Source: Lysobacterales bacterium
GTDB lineage: Bacteria; Pseudomonadota; Gammaproteobacteria; Xanthomonadales; Ahniellaceae
DNA length: 64,000 nt
Reading direction: 5' to 3'
Assembly (NCBI GenBank): GCA_016182785.1
Contig: JACPFU010000022.1
Coordinates: forward strand, 1 to 64,000
A program made the position numbers and the translations under genes. Positions 54,184 through 64,000 of the stretch are shown piece after piece (position 1 is the stretch's first letter; every line of letters begins with the position of its first letter). The notes under the pieces are model-generated. The model did not search any database. It was not told the DNA's origin and was given only the letters and a program-made list of their open reading frames with translations.

Positions 54184-54308
54184 CGATGTAGGAGCGGCAC
54201 TTTGCCGCGACCGGTGACGCGGACACGCGCGGTCGTTGCGAACACGCCGAATCGCGAACATCGACGGCATTGCGTCAGCGGTCGCGCCAAAGTGGCGCTC
54301 CTACATCG
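54184..54308. repeat. Large inverted repeat pair (BIME-like, GTAGGAGCG type)
   Basis: The arms at 54184-54220 and 54272-54308 are near-perfect inverted copies that begin CGATGTAGGAGCG and end CGCTCCTACATCG. Each arm contains its own small hairpin (GCGGCA..TGCCGC), the arrangement of two REP units in opposite directions. It lies between the convergent prolyl oligopeptidase and MgtE genes. A half unit (GATGTGGGAGCGCCGG) is present near 55387. Confidence 0.8.
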
Positions 54309-54335
54309 CGATTTTCGATTTCATCGCGCGCCCGA

Positions 54336-55340
54336 TCACCCCGGCGCCAGCATCGCCGTCGCGATCGCGAAATAGATCAGCAGCGAGAGCAGGTCCTGGA
54401 TCACGGTGGCGAGCGGGCCGGCGGCGAAGGCGGGGTCGACGTGCAGGCGATGCAGCGCAACCGGCAACGCGAGTGCGACCAGGGTCGCGACCGAGCACGC
54501 GGCAAACAACGACAGCGCGACGATCGCGGCCAGGTCGGCTTCCTGCCAGATGATGCGGACCAGGAGGTAGGCGACGACAGCCGTCGCCAGACCGATCGCG
54601 ACACCGGTCACCGCTTCGCGCGCGAGCATCTGCCGCACCGGGATGCCGAGCGACAGGCCGCGCACGACGACGGTCTCGGTCTGGGTACCGACGGCATCGG
54701 CGAAATAGACGATGCCGGGCACGAACGCCGCGAGCAGCACCATCGACGCCAGCGTGTGCTCGTAGCGACCGACGATGCCGGCCGCGAGCAGTGCGCCGAG
54801 CAGGCCGATGAACAGCCACGGCAGCCGATGCCACAGGCGCTGCGGCAAGGCTTCAACAGTGGCATGGCGCGCCTGCTCGGCGCTCTTGTTGAATCCGCCG
54901 AGGCGCGACAGGTCCTCGTCATGTTCGGCGAGCAGCGCCTGCAGCAGTCGCTGCGGCGGGATCAGCCCGAGGTAGCGACCATCGTCATCGACCACGACCA
55001 GTGCCGACTCGCCGTGTTGCACCGCCTTCCACGTCGCCTGCTCGCGGTCGATGGCATGCGCGACGCAGGGCGGATCGGCGTCCATGATCGCGCTGATCGC
55101 GGTGTGGTTCGGCACGCTGACCACTTCCTCGATCTGCAGCAGACCGACCAGGCGGTGGCGATCACGCGACACCACCGGGATGTCGGAGACGCACTGGTAG
55201 CGCTTGAGGCCGAGTCGCGACTTGAGCTCGGCCACGGTTTCGTCCGGATACGCGAGCGGCACCGCGTTGGTCGCGAGCGATGCCGCCGACTCGAAGCGGG
55301 CATCGACACCAATCGGCGTCTGCGGCAGGGGAATGTTCAT
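54336..55340 (-). CDS. MgtE-type magnesium transporter lacking the N-domain
   Basis: The 334-residue product has a CBS-domain pair (about 35-150: CVSDIPVVSRDRHRLVGLLQIEEVV and SALVVVDDDGRYLGLIPPQ) followed by five membrane helices. Within these are the MgtE core motifs (GIVYFADAVGTQTETVVVRGLSLG, with the channel-lining residues, and VIQDLLSLLIYFAIA). Full-length MgtE has about 450 residues with an N-terminal acidic domain that closes the channel at high magnesium; that domain is absent here, so gating would rest on the CBS pair alone. GGAG lies upstream of the ATG. Another cation cannot be excluded. Confidence 0.85.
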   Translation of the reverse strand: MNIPLPQTPIGVDARFESAASLATNAVPLAYPDETVAELKSRLGLKRYQCVSDIPVVSRDRHRLVGLLQIEEVVSVPNHTAISAIMDADPPCVAHAIDREQATWKAVQHGESALVVVDDDGRYLGLIPPQRLLQALLAEHDEDLSRLGGFNKSAEQARHATVEALPQRLWHRLPWLFIGLLGALLAAGIVGRYEHTLASMVLLAAFVPGIVYFADAVGTQTETVVVRGLSLGIPVRQMLAREAVTGVAIGLATAVVAYLLVRIIWQEADLAAIVALSLFAACSVATLVALALPVALHRLHVDPAFAAGPLATVIQDLLSLLIYFAIATAMLAPG

Positions 55341-55401
55341 ACCGGCTCCGGAACCGTCATGCCGCGATGATGCCGCATGCGAAGCGATGTGGGAGCGCCG
55401 G

Positions 55402-57327
<1,926 letters not shown>

Positions 57328-57329
57328 CG

Positions 57330-57857
57330 TTACATCCGGATCGGTGCCGGCACCGGGCAGGCGGCGGCACGGGTGCGCGCGGCCGCGGCACCGGCACTGT
57401 CCTTCGCCTCCTGACGGGCTGCGGCCACGGTCAGCCAGTTGCGCACGCACAGGTCGCCGAGCTTGGGTCCGATCGCCTCGGACTTCTGCGCGTGCGCGAT
57501 CGCATCGGCGAAGCGGTGCTCGGCGAGCGCGATCTCGGCGCGCCACTGCCACAGCGCCGGGTCCTCGGGCACGATCGCAAGCGCGGCATGGAGCGTGGCC
57601 TCGGCCTCGTCGAACCGCTTCGCGGCCTCGGCCGCCTGCGCCTTTGCGCGCAGGTCGGCGACCGCGGCTTCCTGCAGCGGAATCACCTCGATGTGCGAGG
57701 GCAGCTTGCGCGCCTCGGCGCGGATCTCGGCGACCCAGTCGCGCGCCGGCGGCGCCGCTTTCGCAACCGGTTTCGGCGGCGGCGTGGTGGCGCAGGCAGC
57801 GAGCAGCAGCAGGGCCAGGAAGGCGGGCGCACGGCGGAGTTCAGGGCACATCGTCAT
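57330..57857 (-). CDS. TPR-containing lipoprotein
   Basis: The 175-residue product begins with a lipoprotein signal (LLLLAACA, lipobox Cys about residue 21), a Pro-rich spacer, and helices with TPR-like spacing (AKRFDEAEATLHAALAIVPEDPALWQWRAEIALAEHRFADAIAHAQKS). The start is uncertain (ATG at 57857, 57851 or 57872); all overlap the 3' end of the PBP1B gene. Overlap with a PBP1B gene suggests a role next to peptidoglycan synthesis, like the LpoB activator, but there is no LpoB similarity. This is inference from gene order. Confidence 0.75.
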   Translation of the reverse strand: MTMCPELRRAPAFLALLLLAACATTPPPKPVAKAAPPARDWVAEIRAEARKLPSHIEVIPLQEAAVADLRAKAQAAEAAKRFDEAEATLHAALAIVPEDPALWQWRAEIALAEHRFADAIAHAQKSEAIGPKLGDLCVRNWLTVAAARQEAKDSAGAAAARTRAAACPVPAPIRM

Positions 57858-60177
57858 CGTTCCAGGGTTCATTCACCGGGGGCGGATCGCGATCGGTGAA
57901 GCGATTGCGAAACCAGTCATCCAGGGTCCAGCGGTCGCAGTCCATGTACTCGGTGGGCTCGAAGCCGCGAATGAAGGGCAGCGCACGCGCGCCCTCGCAT
58001 TCGGCGCTGGTCGCGCGCTGCGTCTGCGGGTCGATCCAGCGCACCACCGGATTGTGCCCGAGGTCGAGCTGCAATGGCTCGCTCGGCAGCTTCTCGAACA
58101 GCGCCGCCCACACCCGCATCGCACCGGTGGCACCGTAGAGCCCGGCGCGCTGGTTGTCGTCGCGGCCGAGCCAGACCACCGCCAGATGGCCGCCGGTGAA
58201 GCCGGCGTACCAGGAATCGCGCAGGTCATCCGAGGTGCCGGTCTTGCCGGCGACATTGAGGTCGCCCAGGCCGAGCCCGACCAATGCCGCGCCGGTGCCG
58301 CTGCGGCTGCCCTCCTGCATCGCGAAACTGACCAGGCGTGCCGCCTCGACCAGCTCGCCGGCGCCCTGCGGCGCGCGGTAGCGCGAGATCGCGCGGCCGT
58401 TGCGGTCGATCACCGCGGTGACCGAGGACAGCGGCAGCAGGTGCCCGTCGGCAGCCAGGTACTGATACGCCTGCGCCACCTGCAGCGGCGTCAGCTCGGT
58501 GGCGCCGAGCAGCAGCGAGGGATGCGGCGAGACATCGGCACCCGGGATCAGCGCTTCAAGCAGGCGCTCGACCTTCTGCACGCCGACTTCCAGCCCGAGC
58601 CGCACCGTGGCCAGGTTGTAGGAACGCGCGAGCGCGTCGATCAGCGCCACTTCGCCATGCTCGAGATTGTCCGAGTTGCGCGGCTGCCAGGTCTGGCCGT
58701 TGCGCTGGCGCAGCGCGATCGCGGTGTCTTGCAACGGACTCGGCAACGACCAGCGTTCCGGCTGCGCCAGCGCCACCAGGTACACGAACGGCTTGACCAG
58801 CGAACCGATCGGACGCGCCGCCATCGCCGCGCGATTGAACCCCTGCTGCTGCGCGTCGCGCCCGCCGACCACGGCTTCGATCGCGCCACTGGCCGCGCGC
58901 GTCACCACCATCGCCGCCTGCAGCCCGCTGCTGTCTTTCGCCAGGGTCTTGATCTTCTCGCTCACGGCGCGCTCGGCGTACTGCTGCGTCGAGGGCGCGA
59001 GCGTGGTGTGGATGGCCAGGCCCTCGCTGGCGAGCGCGCCGGCGTCGTAGTCGCGCGCGATCTGCGCGCGCACCAGCTCGATGAATCCCGGATAGCGGTT
59101 GCGTGCGATCGCGCCGCTGGCGGTCACGTTCAACGCCATGCGCTGCTGGCCCTTGGCTTCGAGTGCGCTGAGCAAGCCCGCCTGCTGCATTTCGCGCAGC
59201 ACCAGGTTGCGGCGCTTGAGCGCGTTCGCCGGCGCGCGCCGCGGGTCGAACAGCGACGGTCCCTGGATCATGCCGACCAGCAACGCCATCTCGTGCGGCG
59301 CCAGCGTCTCCAGCTCGCGTCCGAAGTAGAACTCGGAGGCGGCACCGACGCCATGCACCGACTGCGAACCGTGCTGCCCGAGATAGACGTCGTTCAAATA
59401 GGCTTCGAGGATCGCCTGCTTGCCAAAGCGCGCCTCGATCAGCAGTGCCAGGCAGATCTCGTTGAACTTGCGCACGAACTTCTTGCGTCGGTCGAGGAAC
59501 TGGTTGCGCACCAGCTGCTGCGTCAGGGTCGAGCCGCCCTGCGACAACTCGCCCGACTTCACGTTGACGAAAATCGCCCGCGCCATGCCCCAGGGGTCGA
59601 TGCCGTGGTGGCTGGCGAAGTCCTTGTCCTCGACCGCGAGCAAGGTGCGCAGGAACAGTGGCGGCACCTCGTTCAACTTGACCAGCCGCCGCTCCTGGCG
59701 CGCCTTGCCGTACAAGGTGGCGATGCGCGCGGGATCGAGCTGCACGACTTCGAGCGCGCGCTTCGCGGCGACGTCTTCGAGCTTGCCGACGCGCCCGTTG
59801 GCAAGCGCCACGCGGATGCGCCGCGACGGCTGCGCACCGCTGCCATCGACGAAGGCGCGGGTCTGGATCAGGAAACGCGCGCCGTCGCGCACATAGCTGC
59901 CGGGTTGCAGCGCGTCGGTGCTCTCGCTGTAGCGCGCCGCCTGCAATTCCAGCAGCAGGGTCTCGGCGTCCATGGCGCGGCCCGGTCGCAACTCCAGCGC
60001 GCGTGCATAGACGCGGCTCGGGGTGTCGAAATGCAGGCCCTCGAAGCCGGCACGCACCAGGCGGTCGAGGTACCACAGGTAGGGGCCGAGGAATCCGATC
60101 GCGAGGCCGAGACCGAGCCAGATCGGCACCCGGAACCAGCGGTAGAACCGGCGCGACAGATCGAGGAAACGGGCCAA
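57841..60177 (-). CDS. mrcB: Penicillin-binding protein 1B
   Basis: The 778-residue bifunctional peptidoglycan synthase has a short cytoplasmic start, a membrane helix (about 13-33), a UB2H-like region, a GT51 glycosyltransferase domain (EDKDFASHHGID with catalytic Glu about 180, GGSTLTQQLVRN, LIEARFGKQAILEAYLNDVYLGQ) and a transpeptidase domain (SLVKP with Ser about 458, SYN, KTGTSDD about 644). No ATG or GTG fits; the best start is a TTG at 60177 just before the helix, with no clear ribosome site. A TAGACT -10-like box lies about 30 bases upstream. The lipoprotein gene overlaps its end. Confidence 0.9.
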   Translation of the reverse strand: MARFLDLSRRFYRWFRVPIWLGLGLAIGFLGPYLWYLDRLVRAGFEGLHFDTPSRVYARALELRPGRAMDAETLLLELQAARYSESTDALQPGSYVRDGARFLIQTRAFVDGSGAQPSRRIRVALANGRVGKLEDVAAKRALEVVQLDPARIATLYGKARQERRLVKLNEVPPLFLRTLLAVEDKDFASHHGIDPWGMARAIFVNVKSGELSQGGSTLTQQLVRNQFLDRRKKFVRKFNEICLALLIEARFGKQAILEAYLNDVYLGQHGSQSVHGVGAASEFYFGRELETLAPHEMALLVGMIQGPSLFDPRRAPANALKRRNLVLREMQQAGLLSALEAKGQQRMALNVTASGAIARNRYPGFIELVRAQIARDYDAGALASEGLAIHTTLAPSTQQYAERAVSEKIKTLAKDSSGLQAAMVVTRAASGAIEAVVGGRDAQQQGFNRAAMAARPIGSLVKPFVYLVALAQPERWSLPSPLQDTAIALRQRNGQTWQPRNSDNLEHGEVALIDALARSYNLATVRLGLEVGVQKVERLLEALIPGADVSPHPSLLLGATELTPLQVAQAYQYLAADGHLLPLSSVTAVIDRNGRAISRYRAPQGAGELVEAARLVSFAMQEGSRSGTGAALVGLGLGDLNVAGKTGTSDDLRDSWYAGFTGGHLAVVWLGRDDNQRAGLYGATGAMRVWAALFEKLPSEPLQLDLGHNPVVRWIDPQTQRATSAECEGARALPFIRGFEPTEYMDCDRWTLDDWFRNRFTDRDPPPVNEPWNDDDVP

Positions 60178-60257
60178 GTGGATACCGTGTGGACAGGGGC
60201 GCGCCAGTCTAACGGAGCGGTTTTCGCGCTCGCATGGCGGGCCGCGGGCGATTCCGC

Positions 60258-60263
60258 GATAAT
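60258..60263 (+). promoter_or_regulatory. -10 box GATAAT for the glycosyltransferase gene
   Basis: GATAAT (in GCGATAATTC) lies 43 bases before the GTG at 60307. No clear -35 is visible. The 129-base region is shared with the divergent PBP1B gene. Confidence 0.35.
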
Positions 60264-60306
60264 TCAGCCTCAGCGCACCATTCCAGAGTGCGCGGCGCCC
60301 AAATCC

Positions 60307-63300
60307 GTGACTCCAGCCCGCCCGCTTTGCGTGGCCGTGCTCGGCCAGCCTGCAGAGGCCTGGCTCGGCAGCCTGCTCGCGCAGCTTCCTCCCGACATCG
60401 AACTGGTCGTGCTCGACGCGCAGGCCGCGGTCGCCGACACCTGCGATGCCGGGCAGACGACGCTGCGCATCGTTGCCAATGCCCCGCTGCCACCCTTTGC
60501 GATACGCCGACTGCTCGACGCCGCAACCGCCGCCACCGGCTTCGACCTGATCGTCGCCGCCGATATCGCCGAGCCGGCGCTGAACCCGCTGCCCGAGGCG
60601 CAGGACTTCGCCGGCGATGCCATCGCGCTCGATGCCGCGTTGTGGCTGCTTGGGCAACGCTGCGTGCGCCCCTGCGATTCTGCGCACGCGACGCTGGCCT
60701 GGGTCGGCCCCGAGGCCGCCGAACGCACCCGTCGCGGCCAGGCGCTGCGCAGCGGCGTGCTCGACAGCCTGTTCGTCGCCGCTGCCGGCGCCACGCTGCG
60801 AGGCGCATCGGCGCCCGCAGACCGTCGCCATGCGCGCGCCGAGACCGCACTCGCCGAGTTGCGCGCACGCATCGCGCAGGCGCCGGCGCTGCCGAGCTGC
60901 TGGCCCGGCATCGACGGCAAGCCGGTGCTGCTGCACGTGCTGCACGGCTGGGGCGGCGGCGTCGAACGCTTCGCGCGCGACCTTGCCGATGGCGATCGCC
61001 AGCGCAGCCACCTGGCCCTGGTCGCGCGCGGCCAGTTCGGGCGGCGCTGCTACGGCGAGGCGCTGGAACTGGTGCTGTTGCGCGACGACCGCATGCACCT
61101 GCTGGCCCGACACGAACTGGCGGCGCCGATCGCCGACTCCGCGCTCGATCACGCGCAGTGGCGCGAGGTGTTCGCGCAGGTCTGCGCCGCGTTCGGCGTC
61201 GGCCAGGTGATCGTGTCCTCGCTGATCGGCCACGCGCTCGACGCGCTCGACAGCGGCCTGCCGACCGAGCTCGTCTGCCACGACTACTACCCGCTGTGGC
61301 CGGTGCTGCATGCCGACTTCGGCGATGGCGACGCGCGCTTCGACTCCGGTGCGCTGACCGATGCATTGCGCCGCGCACGCGACGCCGAGTTTCCGTTCGG
61401 AACCCGCGACCCACGCCACTGGACGCTGCTGCGCCAGCGCTTCGTCGAGCTGGTGCGGACGCGCTCCATTCCGCTGGTCGCGCCCTCGCAGGGCGTGCGC
61501 GCGAACTGGCTGCGCATCGCGTCGGAACTCGCCACTGCACGCTTCGAGGTGATCGGCCATGGCCTGCGCGGTTTCGCGGGCGGCGTGCTGCCGAAGCCAC
61601 CGCTGCGCGAACGACTGCGACTGGTCGTGCTCGGGCGCCTGAACGGCGGCAAGGGCCAGCACCTGCTGCGCGCCGCGCTCGACGCCGGACTGCGCGAGCA
61701 CGCCGAGCTGTTCCTGGTCGGCTGCGGCCACAGCGGCCACGAGTTCTTCGGCGAACGCGACGTGCACGTGCTGCTCGACTACGCGCGCGACGAACTGCCG
61801 CAGCTGCTCGCGCGCATTGCGCCAGACGCGGCACTGCTGCCGGCGACGGTGGCCGAGAGTTTCAGCTACACGCTGAGCGAACTGCGCGCCCTCGGCGTGC
61901 CGGTGATCGCCACCCGCCTCGGCGCCTTCGCCGAGCGCATCGAACACGAACGCGACGGGCTGCTGGTTGCGCCCGACGCGCAGGCGATCGTGGCGCTGGC
62001 CGCCGAACTGCACGACGACCCCGGTGCGCTGGCCGCGGTGCGCGAGCATCTGGCCGGCGCATCCGCCGCGATGTCCATCGCGGATATGGCCAGCGCGCAT
62101 CGCGCGCTGCTCGCGCCCGGCAGCGGCGCAGCGCACTGGCGCGTCGCGCTGGAATCGACCACCGCGACACTGGCCGCGCGCGCGCTCGATGCCGAACGCG
62201 AGCGCGACGCACTGCGTTGCAGCGACACCGAGAAGGACCGCGAGCTGCTGGCCCGTGCCGAGTGGGCGCAGGACATCGAGCGCCAGCGGCAACGCGCGGC
62301 GACCCGGCACGCTGCCATCGCCAGCGAACTGCACGGCCAGATCGCCACGCTGCAACACGAATTCGAGGAACGCAGCGCGTGGGCACTGCGACTCGATGCC
62401 GAGACCACGCGACTCGGCGGCGAACTGGCAACGGCGCACGATCGCAACGCGCAGACACAACAGGAATGGTCGCAGGCGGCGGCACATTTCCATCGCGAGA
62501 TCGCACGCCTCGAAGGCGAGAAGTCGGAACTGCTGAACAGCCTGAGCTGGCGCCTGACCCGACCCCTGCGCTTCGTGCGCCGCAGCCTCGGCAACGCCCG
62601 CGTACGCCTTGGCTATCTGGCGCGACGCGCACTCGGGCTGCCGCCGCGGCTGTTGCGCAGCCTGCGCACGCGCGGCCTCAAGGGCACCCTCGAGCGCGCC
62701 CGCAACAGTGCAGGCGAAGTCGCCGCGTTGCCCACCCCGGAACTGCTCGCCGCACCCGCCGCCGGCAGCAGCTTCGTCGCCTTCGCCCTACCGCGCGCAT
62801 CGGCACCGCGCGCCAGCATCATCATCCCGGTCTACAACAAGTGGTCCTACACCGAGGCCTGCCTGCGTTCGCTGGCCAAGGAAACGCAACAGTCCAGCTT
62901 CGAGGTCATCGTCGTCGATGACGGCTCCTCGGACGAGACCGCGGAGCGGCTGGCGCAGATCGAGGGCATCGTCGCGCATCGCAACGCGCAGAACCTCGGC
63001 TTCGTCGGTTCCTGCAATGCCGGTGCCGCGCTCGCGCAAGGCGAGTACCTGGTGTTCCTGAACAACGACACCCAGGTCGCGCCGCACTGGCTCGATGCAT
63101 TGCTCGACACCTTCGATCGGCACCCGCGCGTCGGCCTCGCCGGCGCCAAGCTGGTGTATCCGGACGGGCGCCTGCAGGAGGCCGGTGGCATCGTCTTCAG
63201 CGATGGCTCGGGCTGGAACTACGGACGCTTCGGCGACCCGCGCGATCCCGCCTACAACCACGTGCGCGAGGTCGACTACTGCTCCGGCGCGGCGATCGCG

Positions 63301-64000
63301 ATCCCGCGTGCGCTGTTTGCGCAGCTCGGCGGCTTCGACACGCGCTATGCACCGGCCTACTACGAAGACACCGACCTCGCCTTCCAGGTGCGTGAAGCCG
63401 GGTTGCGCGTGCTCTACCAGCCAGCCTCGACCGTGTTCCATTTCGAGGGCATCACCGCCGGCACCGACACCGCCAGCGGCATCAAACAGTACCAGGTGCT
63501 GAACCAGAGCAAGTTCGTCGAGCGCTGGGCGCTGGCGCTCGCACGCCAGCCCAAGCCCGGCACGCCGATCGTGCTGGCGCGCGAACATCGCGTTGCCCAG
63601 CGCGTGCTGATCGTGGATGCGACCACGCCGCACCCGGACGAGGACTCCGGCTCGGTGCGCATGGTCAACCTGATGCAACTGCTCACCGCGCTCGGGCACA
63701 AGGTCAGCTTCTTCGCCGAGAACCGCGCCTGCGACGGCCGCTACAGCGAGGCGCTGCAACAACTCGGCGTCGAAGTGCATTACCACCCGTGGATGCCGGA
63801 GCCGACGCGCTGGCTGCGCGAGAATGGCGCCCACCTCGATGCGGTGATCCTGAGCCGGCATTACGTCGCCACGCCGCTGGTCGAAGCGGTGCGCCACCAC
63901 GCGCCGCGCGCGCGGCTGGTGTTCGACACGGTTGACTTGCATTACCTGCGCGAGGAACGCGAAGCCGCGCTCGCCGACCGCGAGGACCTGCGCCGGCGGG
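60307..64000 (+). CDS. Multidomain glycosyltransferase (GT4-like, coiled coil, GT2, second GT4-like), partial
   Basis: The open frame runs from a GTG at 60307 to the window edge (at least 1231 residues). Residues about 200-590 look like a GT4-type transferase (LLHVLHGWGGGVERFARDL, LVVLGRLNGGKGQHLL, PATVAESFSYTLSELRALGVPVIAT). Residues about 635-750 are a coiled coil ending SLSWRLTRPLR, a motif common in polysaccharide-synthesis fusions. Residues about 835-1060 are a GT2 domain (SIIIPVYN, VVDDGSSDET, GFVGSCNAG, LNNDT, YYEDTDLAFQVREAG). From about 1100 a further GT4-like domain begins (VLIVDATTPHPDEDSGSVRMVNL). Such proteins assemble O-antigen or other surface polysaccharides in the cytoplasm. 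No ribosome site is seen at the GTG. Confidence 0.85.
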   Translation, partial: MTPARPLCVAVLGQPAEAWLGSLLAQLPPDIELVVLDAQAAVADTCDAGQTTLRIVANAPLPPFAIRRLLDAATAATGFDLIVAADIAEPALNPLPEAQDFAGDAIALDAALWLLGQRCVRPCDSAHATLAWVGPEAAERTRRGQALRSGVLDSLFVAAAGATLRGASAPADRRHARAETALAELRARIAQAPALPSCWPGIDGKPVLLHVLHGWGGGVERFARDLADGDRQRSHLALVARGQFGRRCYGEALELVLLRDDRMHLLARHELAAPIADSALDHAQWREVFAQVCAAFGVGQVIVSSLIGHALDALDSGLPTELVCHDYYPLWPVLHADFGDGDARFDSGALTDALRRARDAEFPFGTRDPRHWTLLRQRFVELVRTRSIPLVAPSQGVRANWLRIASELATARFEVIGHGLRGFAGGVLPKPPLRERLRLVVLGRLNGGKGQHLLRAALDAGLREHAELFLVGCGHSGHEFFGERDVHVLLDYARDELPQLLARIAPDAALLPATVAESFSYTLSELRALGVPVIATRLGAFAERIEHERDGLLVAPDAQAIVALAAELHDDPGALAAVREHLAGASAAMSIADMASAHRALLAPGSGAAHWRVALESTTATLAARALDAERERDALRCSDTEKDRELLARAEWAQDIERQRQRAATRHAAIASELHGQIATLQHEFEERSAWALRLDAETTRLGGELATAHDRNAQTQQEWSQAAAHFHREIARLEGEKSELLNSLSWRLTRPLRFVRRSLGNARVRLGYLARRALGLPPRLLRSLRTRGLKGTLERARNSAGEVAALPTPELLAAPAAGSSFVAFALPRASAPRASIIIPVYNKWSYTEACLRSLAKETQQSSFEVIVVDDGSSDETAERLAQIEGIVAHRNAQNLGFVGSCNAGAALAQGEYLVFLNNDTQVAPHWLDALLDTFDRHPRVGLAGAKLVYPDGRLQEAGGIVFSDGSGWNYGRFGDPRDPAYNHVREVDYCSGAAIAIPRALFAQLGGFDTRYAPAYYEDTDLAFQVREAGLRVLYQPASTVFHFEGITAGTDTASGIKQYQVLNQSKFVERWALALARQPKPGTPIVLAREHRVAQRVLIVDATTPHPDEDSGSVRMVNLMQLLTALGHKVSFFAENRACDGRYSEALQQLGVEVHYHPWMPEPTRWLRENGAHLDAVILSRHYVATPLVEAVRHHAPRARLVFDTVDLHYLREEREAALADREDLRRR

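Overview
The window is strongly GC-rich, densely coding DNA from a gammaproteobacterium, most likely of the Xanthomonadales (Lysobacterales), in or near the Rhodanobacteraceae/Dokdonella type. The evidence is a recognisable RNase T gene (rnt, a gammaproteobacterial enzyme), a TorF-type porin, a dusB gene, many small and large secreted or outer-membrane proteins, large secreted proteins ending in a 'DGFE' tail, and intergenic 'GTAGGAGCG'-type inverted repeats. This is chromosomal housekeeping and envelope DNA. I see no integrase, transposase, phage gene, CRISPR array, rRNA or tRNA.

Layout. 1-7.9 kb: two secreted RCC1-repeat proteins flank an ankyrin-repeat protein, with a divergent LuxR-type regulator. 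7.9-10.7 kb: a copper P-type ATPase, two structured intergenic repeats, and a DUF433 antitoxin whose DUF5615 toxin is cut short. 10.7-21.3 kb: an outer-membrane barrel protein and an NTP/NDP-type transporter, a MOSC protein, a GMC oxidoreductase, a LemA/M48 protease pair, a beta-lactamase-fold hydrolase, a GOLPH3-family protein, a TonB-like lipoprotein and an H1-like Lys/Ala protein. 21.7-24.8 kb: a compact minus-strand run SPFH-NfeD-gcvT-gcvH. 24.8-31 kb: a FadL-type channel, a Hanks-type kinase overlapping a secreted companion, and a TorF porin. 31-33.3 kb: an ECF sigma factor, a putative membrane anti-sigma protein and a double-PDZ exported protein, all in one tight operon.

33.3-46.7 kb: an aldo/keto reductase, a small membrane protein, a nucleoside transporter plus ribokinase (nucleoside/ribose salvage), a large secreted protein with two copies of a C-terminal domain, a DUF4344 metallopeptidase, dusB, a large inverted repeat, a YdjM-type membrane hydrolase with a polysaccharide deacetylase, an RhlE-type helicase, rnt and an FmdB zinc ribbon. 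46.7-64 kb: a giant FG-GAP propeller protein, a YebC-family protein, prolyl oligopeptidase, a second large inverted repeat, a shortened MgtE, a DinG/YoaA-type helicase, a TPR lipoprotein, PBP1B and the start of a multidomain glycosyltransferase that runs off the window.

The most notable observations are these. Two unrelated propeller proteins (RCC1 and FG-GAP) both carry about 14 blades, i.e. two seven-bladed propellers, grafted onto the same C-terminal module and DGFE tail. The sigma/anti-sigma/PDZ operon looks like a self-contained envelope-sensing unit. Several genes appear to start at the transcription start (leaderless). A CRP/Clp-like palindrome lies upstream of the TonB-like gene. All functions are read from sequence motifs by eye; no database search was possible.
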